64,000 nucleotides of DNA, from the NCBI GenBank assembly GCA_963721725.1, contig CAVRLX010000013.1, positions 91,116 to 155,115 of the forward strand, written 5' to 3'. Position numbers and translations under genes: made by a program. The DNA comes from RI-153 sp963721725. Lineage in GTDB: Bacteria; Chloroflexota; Anaerolineae; Caldilineales; Caldilineaceae. Below, piece by piece: positions 27,615-36,072 of the stretch. The notes beneath the pieces were generated by a model. It saw nothing but the letters and a program-made list of their open reading frames with translations, had not been told where the DNA came from and did no database searches. The first letter of the stretch is position 1. Each line of letters begins with the position of its first letter.

Positions 27615-27643
27615 AGCATAGCAAGGGCAGGGGTGAAAGTCAA
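27615..27643 (-). promoter_or_regulatory. Sigma70-type promoter of the lysine operon
   Basis: On the minus strand TTGACT, 17-base spacer, TATGCT. The expected start is near 27608, about 34 bases before the leader-peptide ATG. Confidence 0.75.
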
Positions 27644-27670
27644 ATCAGCCGCACAATTTTTTGAACCTGC

Positions 27671-27699
27671 TTGCATCAACTTGCAAAATTACATAGACT
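27671..27699 (+). promoter_or_regulatory. Possible promoter of the DUF1801 gene
   Basis: TTGCAT, 17-base spacer, TAGACT, about 55 bases before the DUF1801 start and divergent from the lysine promoter. Confidence 0.4.
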
Positions 27700-27754
27700 A
27701 TAGAACATGTGTTGCACGGATTGACGATTTGTATCAGCCAACAGGGGGCATGCA

Positions 27755-28171
27755 ATGGCAGAATTGAAAACCAAAGCGAACAGCAGTGATGTGAATACCT
27801 TTCTCAACGCCGTGGACGACGAGCAGAAGCGCGCAGATAGCTTTGCTCTTTGTGCGCTCATGGAAGAAGTCACCGGGGATACAGGGAAAATGTGGGGCGA
27901 TAGTATTGTCGGCTTCGGCCAGTATCACTATCGCTATGCCAGCGGGCGCGAGGGCGAATGGATGCTCACCGGCTTTTCGCCGCGCAAGGCCAATCTCACG
28001 CTCTACATTATGGCCGGCTTCGACCAATACGACGAACTCATGGCGAAACTGGGCAAGTACAAGACCGGCAAATCGTGTCTCTATATCAAGCGCCTCAGCG
28101 ACATCAACACCGACGTTCTGCGCGAACTGGTGCAAAAGTCGGTGGATCACATGCGGGCGACCGATCCATGA
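27755..28171 (+). CDS. DUF1801 (YdhG-like) protein
   Basis: A 138-residue cytoplasmic protein matching the DUF1801 family: VNTFLNAVDDEQKRADSFAL, then GDSIVGFGQYHYRY and the C-terminal KLGKYKTGKSCLYIKRLSDI. The fold is alpha/beta; the function is unknown, with some members linked to iron or peptide handling. It is single, divergent from the lysine operon, and ends at a strong hairpin. Confidence 0.85.
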   Translation: MAELKTKANSSDVNTFLNAVDDEQKRADSFALCALMEEVTGDTGKMWGDSIVGFGQYHYRYASGREGEWMLTGFSPRKANLTLYIMAGFDQYDELMAKLGKYKTGKSCLYIKRLSDINTDVLRELVQKSVDHMRATDP

Positions 28172-28175
28172 AAAG

Positions 28176-28244
28176 AGACGACGGACGATAGACGAACGAA
28201 AAGCACGCTGATAGTGCTCACCCGTCGTCTATCGTCCGTCGTCT
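28176..28244. terminator. Perfect 20-bp hairpin between convergent genes
   Basis: Arms 28176-28195 and 28225-28244 (AGACGACGGACGATAGACGA and its exact inverse), loop 29 bases, between the 3' ends of DUF1801 and the enolase-superfamily gene. The stuttered GACGAY unit places it in the same repeat class as 27286 and 24057. Confidence 0.75.
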
Positions 28245-28255
28245 GTCGTCCTCTG

Positions 28256-29420
28256 CTACCAATTCGTATACGATCCATCACGCCGTTTCAGGTGCGGCGC
28301 TTCCCACATGCGGAACTCGTTGCCTTTGGCCCGCTCCTCGTTGAACTCCACACCCAGCCCCGGCGCGTCGGGCACGACAATGCGATACTCGTCTAATTGC
28401 GGCTGTGTGGGGAACCAATCGGCGTCGTAGAAACTGCCCTTCTCCGTGGGCGAAACGCGCACTTCCAGCCACGCGAAGTTCGCCACCGCCGCCGCCATGT
28501 GCACCGTGGCCGCCGTGCAGATCGGACCCAGCGGGTTGTGCGGCATGAGGTCGATATAGTGCGCCTCGGCCATGGCCGCCACTTTCATCGACTCGGTGAT
28601 GCCACCCACGTTGCAGACGTCGATGCGCGCAAACTGGGTGATCCCCCGCTCGATATAGGGCAGGAATTGCCACTTGCTGGCGAACTCCTCGCCAATCGCA
28701 AACGGGATGTCGGTCATGGTGCGCAGCGATTCGTAGGCTTCGGGCGCTTCGTCGCGGATCGGCTCTTCGAAGAAATCCAGCGTGCCCGACGGCATACGCT
28801 GGCAGAACGACGCCGCCTCGGCCACGCTCAGCCGGTGGTGATAGTCGATGCCCAGCACAGGGCCAGGACCGACCTCCTCGCGGCACTTTGGTCAGCCATT
28901 TGGCCGTCTCGCCGATCGACTCGCGTGGCTCAAAGATATGGTCTGGCGTCGCCCTTGCGCGCCCCGGATGCATACCCGTGCGGATAACAGGCCAGCCGCG
29001 CTCCACCAATAGTTTGACCTGTTCGACCAGTTCCGGCCCCATGCCCGCCGTAGTTGTGGCGAAACAGGGGATCCAATCGCGCTGTTTGCCGCCCAACAGT
29101 TGATAGACCGGCACGCCCAGCGCCTTGCCCGCGATGTCATAGAGCGCGATGTCGATCGCCGAAATCGCGGCGGTGAGCACGCGCCCGCCCTCAAAATATT
29201 GGCTGCGATACATCTCTTGCCAGAGCGCGCCCAGGCGCATCGGATCGCGGCCAATCAGAAACTCGCGATAATGGTTCACTGCGCCAATAACGGCCAGTTC
29301 GCGGCCCGAAAGCCCCGATTCGCCCCAGCCATAGATGCCCTCGTCGGTTTCCACTTTGACAATTAATTGGTTGCGCGAGCCGATCCAGACGGGGTATGTT
29401 TTGATGTCGGTGATTTTCAT
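28256..29420 (-). CDS. Enolase-superfamily sugar acid dehydratase/racemase (one frameshift)
   Basis: A mandelate racemase/muconate lactonizing family protein, about 387 residues after removing one inserted C near 28882. N-terminal capping domain: KITDIKTYPVWIGSRNQLIV. Barrel metal ligands are Asp in VLGIDYHHR, Glu in DFFEEPI and Glu in AIGEEFASK; MPHNPLGP carries the family His. The closest type by motif is D-galactonate dehydratase-like, but substrate assignment is not secure. It precedes an aldo/keto reductase and a GH95 fucosidase on the same strand, suggesting a sugar or sugar-acid catabolic group. Confidence 0.82.
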
Positions 29421-29501
29421 GGGATGACTTTCTGTGGATGGATGAAACTTGTTGCGTGATTTGTGTTGCGTTGTCTGCGGTCCGCCGTCTGCCGTCTGCC
29501 G

Positions 29502-30431
29502 TCAGCCCACCGCTTCCACCAGCCGCGCTCGTTCGTCACTGCTGAGCGCACGTTCCCCGGCGGCGGCGTTCATGGCGGCTTGCTCGGCTGATTTGGCACC
29601 GGGAATGGTAATCGAGACGGCGGAATGGCTGAAGGTATAGCGGATGGCAGCGTTGACCATCTCCGTGCCCGGCGCAACGACCTGCGCCAGCTTTTCCACC
29701 TGTGCCACCTGCGCTTCAAACTTCTGGCGCTGACCGGGATCGTTGCTCCACCCGGCGCGCACACTGTCTGTGAAGGTGCTCTCCCGCGTGTAGCGCCCCG
29801 AGAGCAGCCCTTTCGCCAGCGGTCCGCGCACCATCACGGCGATGCCATTCTCCTCACAATAGGGCAAGAATTCGTCTTCTGGCGTACGATTGAGCAGCGA
29901 ATAGTCCACCTGCACCACGCTACACGTGCCGTTGGCGTTAAAGCGCTTCAGAACGTCCAGGCTGTTGGTGGAGATGCCATAGGCGCGCAGACAGCCTTCA
30001 GCTTTTAGCGCCTCGAAGCCTTCCAAATAGACTGTGGGATCGCCCAGATCGCCTTCGTGGCAGAGGATCACGTCCACATAATCGGTGCGCAGCCGCCCCA
30101 GAATGGCGTGGCCGCTGACCCGGATCGAATCGACGCCGGTCTTGGGGATCTCGCCATTGGTGCGCTTGCCCCAGTTGCCGATCTTGCTGACGATGTAGAC
30201 GTTGTGGCGGATGCCGGAGAGTGCCTGTCCCAGTCGCATCTCGGAAAGGCCGTTGGGGATGCCATACGATTCTGCGGTATCGAAGAGGTTCATGCCGTGC
30301 TCATAGGCGGCGCGCACCGTGGCCCAGGCGGTGGCGTTGTCGATCTCGCCCCACTGGTTGCCAATGTTCCACGTGCCCAGGCCCACCGCCGAGACGTTCC
30401 AGCCCAGCTTGCCGAATGGTTTGTGTTGCAT
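29502..30431 (-). CDS. Aldo/keto reductase
   Basis: A 309-residue NADPH-dependent oxidoreductase. The catalytic set is visible as Asp and Tyr in FDTAESYG, Lys in VSKIGNWG and His in VILCHEGD. The C-terminal AIRYTFSHSAVSITIPGAKS contributes the cofactor site. The substrate is unknown; the enolase-superfamily neighbour suggests sugar or aldehyde metabolism. The downstream flank 29421-29501 holds a degenerate (GTCTGCCGTCTGCC) repeat. Confidence 0.88.
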   Translation of the reverse strand: MQHKPFGKLGWNVSAVGLGTWNIGNQWGEIDNATAWATVRAAYEHGMNLFDTAESYGIPNGLSEMRLGQALSGIRHNVYIVSKIGNWGKRTNGEIPKTGVDSIRVSGHAILGRLRTDYVDVILCHEGDLGDPTVYLEGFEALKAEGCLRAYGISTNSLDVLKRFNANGTCSVVQVDYSLLNRTPEDEFLPYCEENGIAVMVRGPLAKGLLSGRYTRESTFTDSVRAGWSNDPGQRQKFEAQVAQVEKLAQVVAPGTEMVNAAIRYTFSHSAVSITIPGAKSAEQAAMNAAAGERALSSDERARLVEAVG

Positions 30432-30606
30432 GGGAAAACTCCTTTGAAGCTGATTGTTGAAAATTGTACAAAGTGCATAAGCCTGTCAACCTGATCTCTG
30501 TGAACCTGCCCGCTGCCAGAAACAGGCAAAATCTTCTACCCTGAAAGCTGTTCGGGCAATCTGATTCCCTCAAGACTGTCCTATTGTTAACCTGAGGAGG
30601 TTCATT

Positions 30607-30837
30607 ATGTACTGGGATGGCATGTTAAACGGGCGTGCCCGTTTTGAAGAAATGTTACGTGAAGCCGAAATCGAGCGCCGTTCTCGCCAATTACCCCGGC
30701 GACCGTCGCCCCTGAGCCAGTGGATCAGCGCACGGTCGTTGCAGGTTGGCCGCTGGCTGGAGGGCCTGGGAAAAACCGTGCAAGAACGGGCCGAAGCGAA
30801 TCTCATAGTAGGGAGGTCGCCACTGCCCAAGAGCTAA
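30607..30837 (+). CDS. Small basic protein of unknown function
   Basis: A 76-residue arginine-rich protein, MYWDGMLNGRARFEEMLREA followed by EIERRSRQLPRRPS. The start is supported by GAGGAGG 8 bases upstream. No signal peptide or recognised domain. It stands alone between divergent and convergent neighbours. Its length and strong ribosome-binding site make it credible as a gene. Confidence 0.6.
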   Translation: MYWDGMLNGRARFEEMLREAEIERRSRQLPRRPSPLSQWISARSLQVGRWLEGLGKTVQERAEANLIVGRSPLPKS

Positions 30838-30855
30838 CTGAACAAAAGAAAAATG

Positions 30856-30916
30856 AGTAACGAATAAGGAGTAATGAGTGTGATGCCCGATCACTCATTA
30901 CTCCTTATTCGTTACT
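30856..30916. terminator. Perfect 25-bp hairpin (GAGTAAT class) between convergent genes
   Basis: Arms 30856-30880 and 30892-30916 are exact inverses (AGTAACGAATAAGGAGTAAT...), with an 11-base loop. It lies between the small protein (plus) and the GH95 gene (minus). The GH95 stop TAA (30912-30914) lies inside the arm. Confidence 0.8.
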
Positions 30917-33302
30917 TTTCACTCCTCCAGATGACATACGCTTCCCCCGCCACTGTCTCAAATTCAAGCAGATGCTCACCCATCGCCACCACCGGGAGCG
31001 GCTGCCCATCCTGTTGAAGTTCGACCCGGTTCGGCGTCCGCAGGCGCACGGGCTGCCCTTGGTGAGAGCGGATTACGGCCCGTTGCAGTCCGTGATCGGC
31101 CCACTCCATGTCGATCTCAAAGCCGCCGCGGGCGCGCAGCCCTGTGACCGTACCTTGTCGCCAATGGGTGGGCAACGCAGGCAACAGATGAATCTCCCCA
31201 GCGTGACTTTGCAGTAACATCTCGGCCACGCCCGCGGTGAAGCCAAAATTGCCGTCGATCTGAAAGGGTGGGTGGGCATCAAAGAGATTCGCATAGAGAC
31301 CACCTGCCTGACTGACGGCGCGCACTTCGGCGGGGACAAGCGTAAAGAGGTTGTGGATCATCAGATAAGCGTGATCACCGTCCAGCAAGCGCGCCCAGAA
31401 GTTTATCTTCCATGCCATGGACCAGCCTGTGCCGCCATCGCCGCGCAGTTCCAGTGAGCGCCGCGCCGCCGCAAAGAGATCCGGCGTGCCGTGCGGTGTG
31501 ATCTGCCGTCCTGGGTGCAGCCCAAAGAGGTGCGAAACGTGGCGATGCGTGTCGTCTGGGTTGTCCCAATCTTGATACCACTCCTGAATCTGCCCATGCT
31601 GGCCGATTTGGGGGGGATAGAGCCGATCACGTGCTACGGCCACCTCTGCGGCGAAATCTTCGTCGATCCCCAAAATCACGGATGCTTCTAAACAGTTGGT
31701 CAGCAGATCCCAGATAATCGCCATGTCCATGGTGCTGGCGACGCTTACTGTGGCGGTGATCCCGTCGGGCGTGGTGAAGTCGTTTTCGGGTGAGGTGGAG
31801 GGCGCGGTGATCAGTCGTCCATTTTTATCTTCAATCAGCCAATCCAGGCAGAAGCGCGCCGCCGCAGCCATCACCGGATAGGCGTGCTGGCGCAAAAATT
31901 CCCGATCCCCGCCAAAGGTAAAATGTTCCCACAGGTGTTGGGCCAGCCAAGCCCCACCCATCGGCCACATGGACCAGCGCGGTTGCCCGCCGCCAAAGTT
32001 GCCCACCGATGCCGATTGCCGCCATAGGTCGGAGTTATGATGCGCTACCCAGCCGCGGCAACCGTAATTCGTGTGCGCGGTCTCTGCGCCGGTTTGGCTC
32101 AACTCGGCCACAAAGCGCAACAGCGGCTCGTGACACTCGGCCAGATTGGTCACCTCGGCGGGCCAGTAGTTCATCTGTGTGTTGATGTTGATGGTGTAGT
32201 TACTGCTCCACGGCGGCTGTACCAGATCGTTCCAGATGCCTTGCAGGTTGGCTGGCTGTGTGCCGGGCCTCGAACTGGCAATCAGCAAATAGCGCCCATA
32301 TTGAAAAAGCAGTGTGATTAGGTGGGGATCATCGCCCTTTTTGAAGCGAGCGATGCGCTGATCCGTGGGCAGATCCGCGGCGGGGGTCTGGCCCAGATCC
32401 AGGCGCACTCGTCCGAAAAGGCGCTGGTGATCGGCGATGTGATCGGCGCGCAGCGTCTCGTAGGGCGTCTGCCCAGCACGGGCAAGCGTGGCCGCTGCCA
32501 GCTTTTCCGCATCGATGCCGGGGTGCTGCCGAAAGCCGTTGAAGCTTGTGGCGGCAGCCAGAATCAGGGTGACGCTGTTTGCGCCGGTGATATACAGGCT
32601 TTCCCCATCACGCTCCACATTCCCACCATCGGGCAGCACGGCCAGTTGCAGACTAAACTTCATGCCTGTGCCGCCGTCGCTATAGCGGATCGGCTGTGGA
32701 CCGCTGTGATAGCTGGGATCGGCGTGGATGGGCGCTTCGCCGTGGAGGATCAGACGGTTGCCCTGGGTGCGGGTGCTGTGCCGAAGCTGACTGTGGAGCC
32801 GCACCCGCAGGCTGAGTTGCCCTGGTTGATCGGCCTCTAGCCGCAGCACGATTACATCGGCGGGGTGGCTGGCAAAGGCTTCCCGGCGAAAGGCGACGCC
32901 GCCCACGGTGTAGCGAGTGCTGGCAATGGCACTTTCTAGGTCGAGTGTGCGGCTGTACTGGCTGGCTGGCGCGTCGTGTTCTAAATCCAACAAGAGATCA
33001 CCAGCGGGCAGATAAGATTGGGTGTAGGGTCCCTGCATCTGGCGGCAAAGTTCTTCTGCGGCCAAATAGTCCCCGGCCAGGAGTAGGCGGCGTACCTCGG
33101 GGAGAACTGCCGCTGCGCCGGGATTGTTCCAATCACGTGGCGCACCCGCCCACAACGTATCTTCGTTGAGGGCCAGCCGTTCCGCCTCGACGCCGCCAAA
33201 TATCATCGCGCCCAAACGACCGTTGCCCACGGGCAGGGCTTCGGGCCAGGCTATGGCGGGCTGCTCATAGCGCAGGATCAACGGCACAGAAGGGTTTGTC
33301 AT
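30912..33302 (-). CDS. GH95 alpha-L-fucosidase
   Basis: A 796-residue glycoside hydrolase of family 95, which removes alpha-1,2-linked L-fucose by inversion. The N-terminus has AWPEALPVGNGRLGAMIFGG and LALNEDTLWAG. The (alpha/alpha)6 barrel includes INTQMNYWPAEVTNLAECHE and the C-terminal QIDGNFGFTAGVAEML. The length fits the family. No signal peptide is apparent, so it may act in the cytoplasm on imported oligosaccharides. The enolase and aldo/keto reductase genes lie downstream on the same strand, separated by the small plus-strand gene. Confidence 0.93.
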   Translation of the reverse strand: MTNPSVPLILRYEQPAIAWPEALPVGNGRLGAMIFGGVEAERLALNEDTLWAGAPRDWNNPGAAAVLPEVRRLLLAGDYLAAEELCRQMQGPYTQSYLPAGDLLLDLEHDAPASQYSRTLDLESAIASTRYTVGGVAFRREAFASHPADVIVLRLEADQPGQLSLRVRLHSQLRHSTRTQGNRLILHGEAPIHADPSYHSGPQPIRYSDGGTGMKFSLQLAVLPDGGNVERDGESLYITGANSVTLILAAATSFNGFRQHPGIDAEKLAAATLARAGQTPYETLRADHIADHQRLFGRVRLDLGQTPAADLPTDQRIARFKKGDDPHLITLLFQYGRYLLIASSRPGTQPANLQGIWNDLVQPPWSSNYTININTQMNYWPAEVTNLAECHEPLLRFVAELSQTGAETAHTNYGCRGWVAHHNSDLWRQSASVGNFGGGQPRWSMWPMGGAWLAQHLWEHFTFGGDREFLRQHAYPVMAAAARFCLDWLIEDKNGRLITAPSTSPENDFTTPDGITATVSVASTMDMAIIWDLLTNCLEASVILGIDEDFAAEVAVARDRLYPPQIGQHGQIQEWYQDWDNPDDTHRHVSHLFGLHPGRQITPHGTPDLFAAARRSLELRGDGGTGWSMAWKINFWARLLDGDHAYLMIHNLFTLVPAEVRAVSQAGGLYANLFDAHPPFQIDGNFGFTAGVAEMLLQSHAGEIHLLPALPTHWRQGTVTGLRARGGFEIDMEWADHGLQRAVIRSHQGQPVRLRTPNRVELQQDGQPLPVVAMGEHLLEFETVAGEAYVIWRSEK

Positions 33303-33392
33303 ACTGGATTCTTTCAGATGTGAGCGGGGGGATGGACAGGATACGTGGCAGTCTACAACCAGGGGGGCGGATGGTCAATTGTGCGGGGGAAA

Positions 33393-33424
33393 GATGCGGT
33401 GATTGAGGGCATCAATCACCGCAT
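33393..33424 (-). terminator. Hairpin terminator after the sortase gene
   Basis: Arms GATGCGGTGATT and AATCACCGCATC with a 9-base loop, followed on the minus strand by TTT. It is placed just after the sortase stop. Confidence 0.6.
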
Positions 33425-33437
33425 CACCGAATCTCTC

Positions 33438-34067
33438 TTATTCTGCCGGAATGCTTTCCACCAGTTCGGTGTAGACCACATAGCGGTTGCTATAGGTCTG
33501 TCGGCCCCGGTTCCAGGTTCCACGGCAGGTAATCAGGTTCAAATGGCTACCGAGGCTGAAGCCGAAAATTTCAGCAATCGGGGATTTATCATAGGGGTAG
33601 CTTTTGCTTTTTGTCACTTGATAATGATGTTCGGTTCCCTGACCATCAATGACGTAGATAGAATCGCCCTCTTGTAAGTCGGTCAGATCCCAAAAGACAG
33701 CCGGTGCGCCGGTGACCCGATCCAAATGGCCGGCGATTACAGCGTTGCCAATCTCGCCGGGGAGTGCGCCCAGTTCATACCAAGCCACATTGTCCACCTG
33801 GGTGGGGACATCCATTGCGCCGCTGCGCGTCTGCCCCACGGCTTCAATCTCGGCGTCTACACCAATGGCTGGAATGCGCAAGCGCACGGGCAAGAGCAGC
33901 GCCTCGTCCACAGCGGGTACAAGGGGGGCGGCAAGCAAGGTGGGCGTCTGTATGGCCTGTGGCGTGTTAACGGCGGTTGTGGTGGCGTTGGCTGCCGTTA
34001 CAGGCGTCCCCACTACCATCATTCCTAACAAAAGTATTTTAATTACAAAAAGCATAGATTTACTCAT
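33438..34067 (-). CDS. Class F sortase
   Basis: A protein of about 209 residues with an N-terminal membrane anchor or signal (MLFVIKILLLGMMVVGTPVTA), a Thr-rich linker, and a sortase beta barrel. Catalytic residues are His in VIAGHLDRV, Cys in LITCRGTW and Arg in SNRYVVYTE. LRIPAIGVDAEIEAVG is the family entry strand. Class F sortases of Actinomycetota and Chloroflexota cleave surface-protein signals, though no LPXTG protein is evident here. The start is taken at 34067; a GTG at 34100 is possible. It is the distal gene of the sigma/anti-sigma locus. Confidence 0.88.
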   Translation of the reverse strand: MSKSMLFVIKILLLGMMVVGTPVTAANATTTAVNTPQAIQTPTLLAAPLVPAVDEALLLPVRLRIPAIGVDAEIEAVGQTRSGAMDVPTQVDNVAWYELGALPGEIGNAVIAGHLDRVTGAPAVFWDLTDLQEGDSIYVIDGQGTEHHYQVTKSKSYPYDKSPIAEIFGFSLGSHLNLITCRGTWNRGRQTYSNRYVVYTELVESIPAE

Positions 34068-34202
34068 GAGGGTATTTGTCCGAACTATAGTGACTTCCAC
34101 TGGAAAGGGTAAGTTTCTGGGAAGGGAATCATTTCAATTGGCGGTAGAAGAGTCAACAAAATCACAAAGTCATGATTAAACGCTAGTTACGCTAAAAAAA
34201 CA

Positions 34203-34238
34203 AGGGGGAAGCAACCTGTATAGTCGCTTCCCCCTGAA
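34203..34238 (-). terminator. Intrinsic terminator after ferritin-like gene
   Basis: On the minus strand AGGGGGAAGC, 13-base loop, GCTTCCCCCT followed by TGTTTTTTT. A clean rho-independent terminator for the ferritin-like pair. Confidence 0.88.
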
Positions 34239-34257
34239 AGTTAAACCAAATCATGCA

Positions 34258-34929
34258 CTATTCAGCGAAGCGACGTCCACTGTTGCGGGCGAAACCACCC
34301 AAACCAGTGCTGGGCATGGCCTGGGGCATATCGGCCTCAAGGATAGGCTTAATCACAGCCACAACTTGTTCCATGGTCTTGCCTTCGGCAAAGGCCGGGG
34401 AGGGCGGCTGGCCGATGAGATCAGCGAGGACAGCGGCGTGCTGGCCCTCTACATTGTGAATGCTGACTGCGGCAGTAAGAATGTCACCATTCTGGATGCG
34501 AGTTGCTTGGCCGAGATAGGCAGCAGCGCCCAACTCTTCGACCATGTGGAAGAACACCAATACCTCTTGTTGGGAAGTGAAGGTGGGCCAGCCGTAATTC
34601 TGCTGCGCACGCACCGGGGTTCCGCCCAACTGTTGGATGACGCCGGTAAGGGCAACCACGTGGGCGGCTTCCTGGTCGCCAAAGTTGACGAAATAGTCCA
34701 GAGCAGCGCCAGAAAGCAGACCGATGCTGGTCACATCTTTATAGGCACGGGATTCCAGGTGTTCCAGGGTGAGGGCGTAGTTAAGAATATCAATGTCGAT
34801 GTTACCGCTCTGGGCATAGGCGGCGCCTGTTCCCACACGGGTATTAGCAAGTGCGCCCAACATCACGGCAGCGGCGCTGGCTTTCATAAAATCACGGCGG
34901 TTGAGTCCACGACGGGGTTGCAGTTTCAT
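34258..34929 (-). CDS. Tat-exported ferritin-like domain protein
   Basis: About 223 residues. A twin-arginine signal (LNRRDFMKASAAAVMLGA) directs folded export. The mature part is a ferritin-like four-helix bundle of the desiccation-associated/Ferritin_2 type: ILNYALTLEHLESRAYKDV and FGDQEAAHVVALTGVI contain the Glu/His metal-ligand pattern. The start at 34929 has AGGAG 9 bases upstream. It is a paralogue of the next gene upstream, probably by tandem duplication. The role is likely metal binding or redox protection in the envelope. Confidence 0.85.
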   Translation of the reverse strand: MKLQPRRGLNRRDFMKASAAAVMLGALANTRVGTGAAYAQSGNIDIDILNYALTLEHLESRAYKDVTSIGLLSGAALDYFVNFGDQEAAHVVALTGVIQQLGGTPVRAQQNYGWPTFTSQQEVLVFFHMVEELGAAAYLGQATRIQNGDILTAAVSIHNVEGQHAAVLADLIGQPPSPAFAEGKTMEQVVAVIKPILEADMPQAMPSTGLGGFARNSGRRFAE

Positions 34930-34995
34930 AAGTAGAATCTCCTTGATCAAGAGTGTAGTCTGGTTAAAAGATGGGTGGGCATTGTGCCCGCTTGC

Positions 34996-35604
34996 CTACA
35001 TGCCCAAAATGGGATTGACAATAGCCAGTACTTCAGGAATCGTCAGGCTGGGGGTAGTGGCGGCTGGCACAGGGTTGCTGCCGAGCAACAGGCGAACAAT
35101 AGCGGCGTGGCGGGCTTCAACTTGAACAATGCTACCGGCAGCGGCCAGATAATCTTTGTTCTGGATGGCGGCAGCTGCGCCTTGATAAGCGCCAACGCCG
35201 GTTTCTTCGGCAATGCGGGCAAAGTCTAAAATGGCGGTGCGGCTATCGAAGGCCGGGAATTTGTAGCTTGCCAGTGGTGTCACGGGGGTGGCGCCAGCTG
35301 CGCTCAACCCATCGGTGAGGGCCTTGACATGGGCAGCTTCGTGGCTGCCAAAGGTCTGAAAGTATTGCAACTCTTTGCCGGTGAGAATATTCGCAGCCAG
35401 CATATCCTTGTACATGCGATCTTCCAGGTGTTCCAACGTCAGGGCAAACTGCAGAATGTCCACGTCGGTCAAATCCTGGGCGAAGATGCGGCCCAGTCCT
35501 GCCGATGTCACTGCAGAGAGGCTACCGCCGCTGCTACCCTTCACATGGTTGCGGCGAGAAAAAGCAAAATCCAGCAAGTCTTGAAAGTTTGTTCCTAAAC
35601 TCAT
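34996..35604 (-). CDS. Ferritin-like domain protein
   Basis: About 202 residues and paralogous to the downstream gene: ILQFALTLEHLEDRMYKDML and FGSHEAAHVKALTDGL hold the same Glu/His pattern. The N-terminus (DLLDFAFSRRNHVKGSSGG) has a twin arginine but no strong hydrophobic stretch, so a Tat signal is degenerate or absent. The start at 35604 is supported by AGGAG 7 bases upstream. The pair shares a transcript ending at the 34203 terminator. Confidence 0.82.
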   Translation of the reverse strand: MSLGTNFQDLLDFAFSRRNHVKGSSGGSLSAVTSAGLGRIFAQDLTDVDILQFALTLEHLEDRMYKDMLAANILTGKELQYFQTFGSHEAAHVKALTDGLSAAGATPVTPLASYKFPAFDSRTAILDFARIAEETGVGAYQGAAAAIQNKDYLAAAGSIVQVEARHAAIVRLLLGSNPVPAATTPSLTIPEVLAIVNPILGM

Positions 35605-36009
35605 GGGGTGACTCCTTTGAGACATGGGTTCGCCAGTGGCGACAAATGAATAAAATTGTTTGCTTCAGCGAGACAAACACTCGGTCTCGTATCGGTGAGG
35701 CTTTCTCTGGTTTTTGAAAGCTCTACTATACTTGACGCAGCCGTTTGATAAATGGATCTATCGAATTTTGAGTTGGGGCAGATTCACTTTTGCTGATTCA
35801 AAGCGCTTGTTACAGGGTATACTGCATACCGTCCACGCTCTATCCGCCTTGATACAGCCAAAAGGTATATTTATGGATACACCATTGCAAATATTGTACA
35901 ACATTTTGACCAAAAATGTGGATAGAGGAGTATAGAGGGGATGCTGCTCTCGAGAACGTATTACCAAGCACACGCCCCAACATTTCAAAGCCCTGAACCA
36001 TTATCAAAA
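35605..36009. other. Intergenic region upstream of the ferritin-like genes
   Basis: Roughly 400 bases, AT-richer than the surroundings, with no convincing gene (the short plus-strand frame at 35714-35935 has no recognisable features). It presumably holds the promoter of the ferritin-like pair, but I could not single one out. Confidence 0.5.
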
Positions 36010-36010
36010 A

Positions 36011-36046
36011 GCGTAGGACGGACTGTCAGTCCGTCCTACGCTTTTT
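36011..36046. terminator. Bidirectional terminator after the cupredoxin lipoprotein
   Basis: GCGTAGGACGGACT / AGTCCGTCCTACGC with a very short loop and T-runs on both sides, so it could stop transcription from either direction. Confidence 0.85.
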
Positions 36047-36072
36047 AGGGGGAAAGATTTGTTGCGCGCTGC

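Noticed and set aside
35714..35935. 73-codon plus-strand frame in an AT-rich gap
   Set aside because: No clear ribosome-binding site, family or conserved context.
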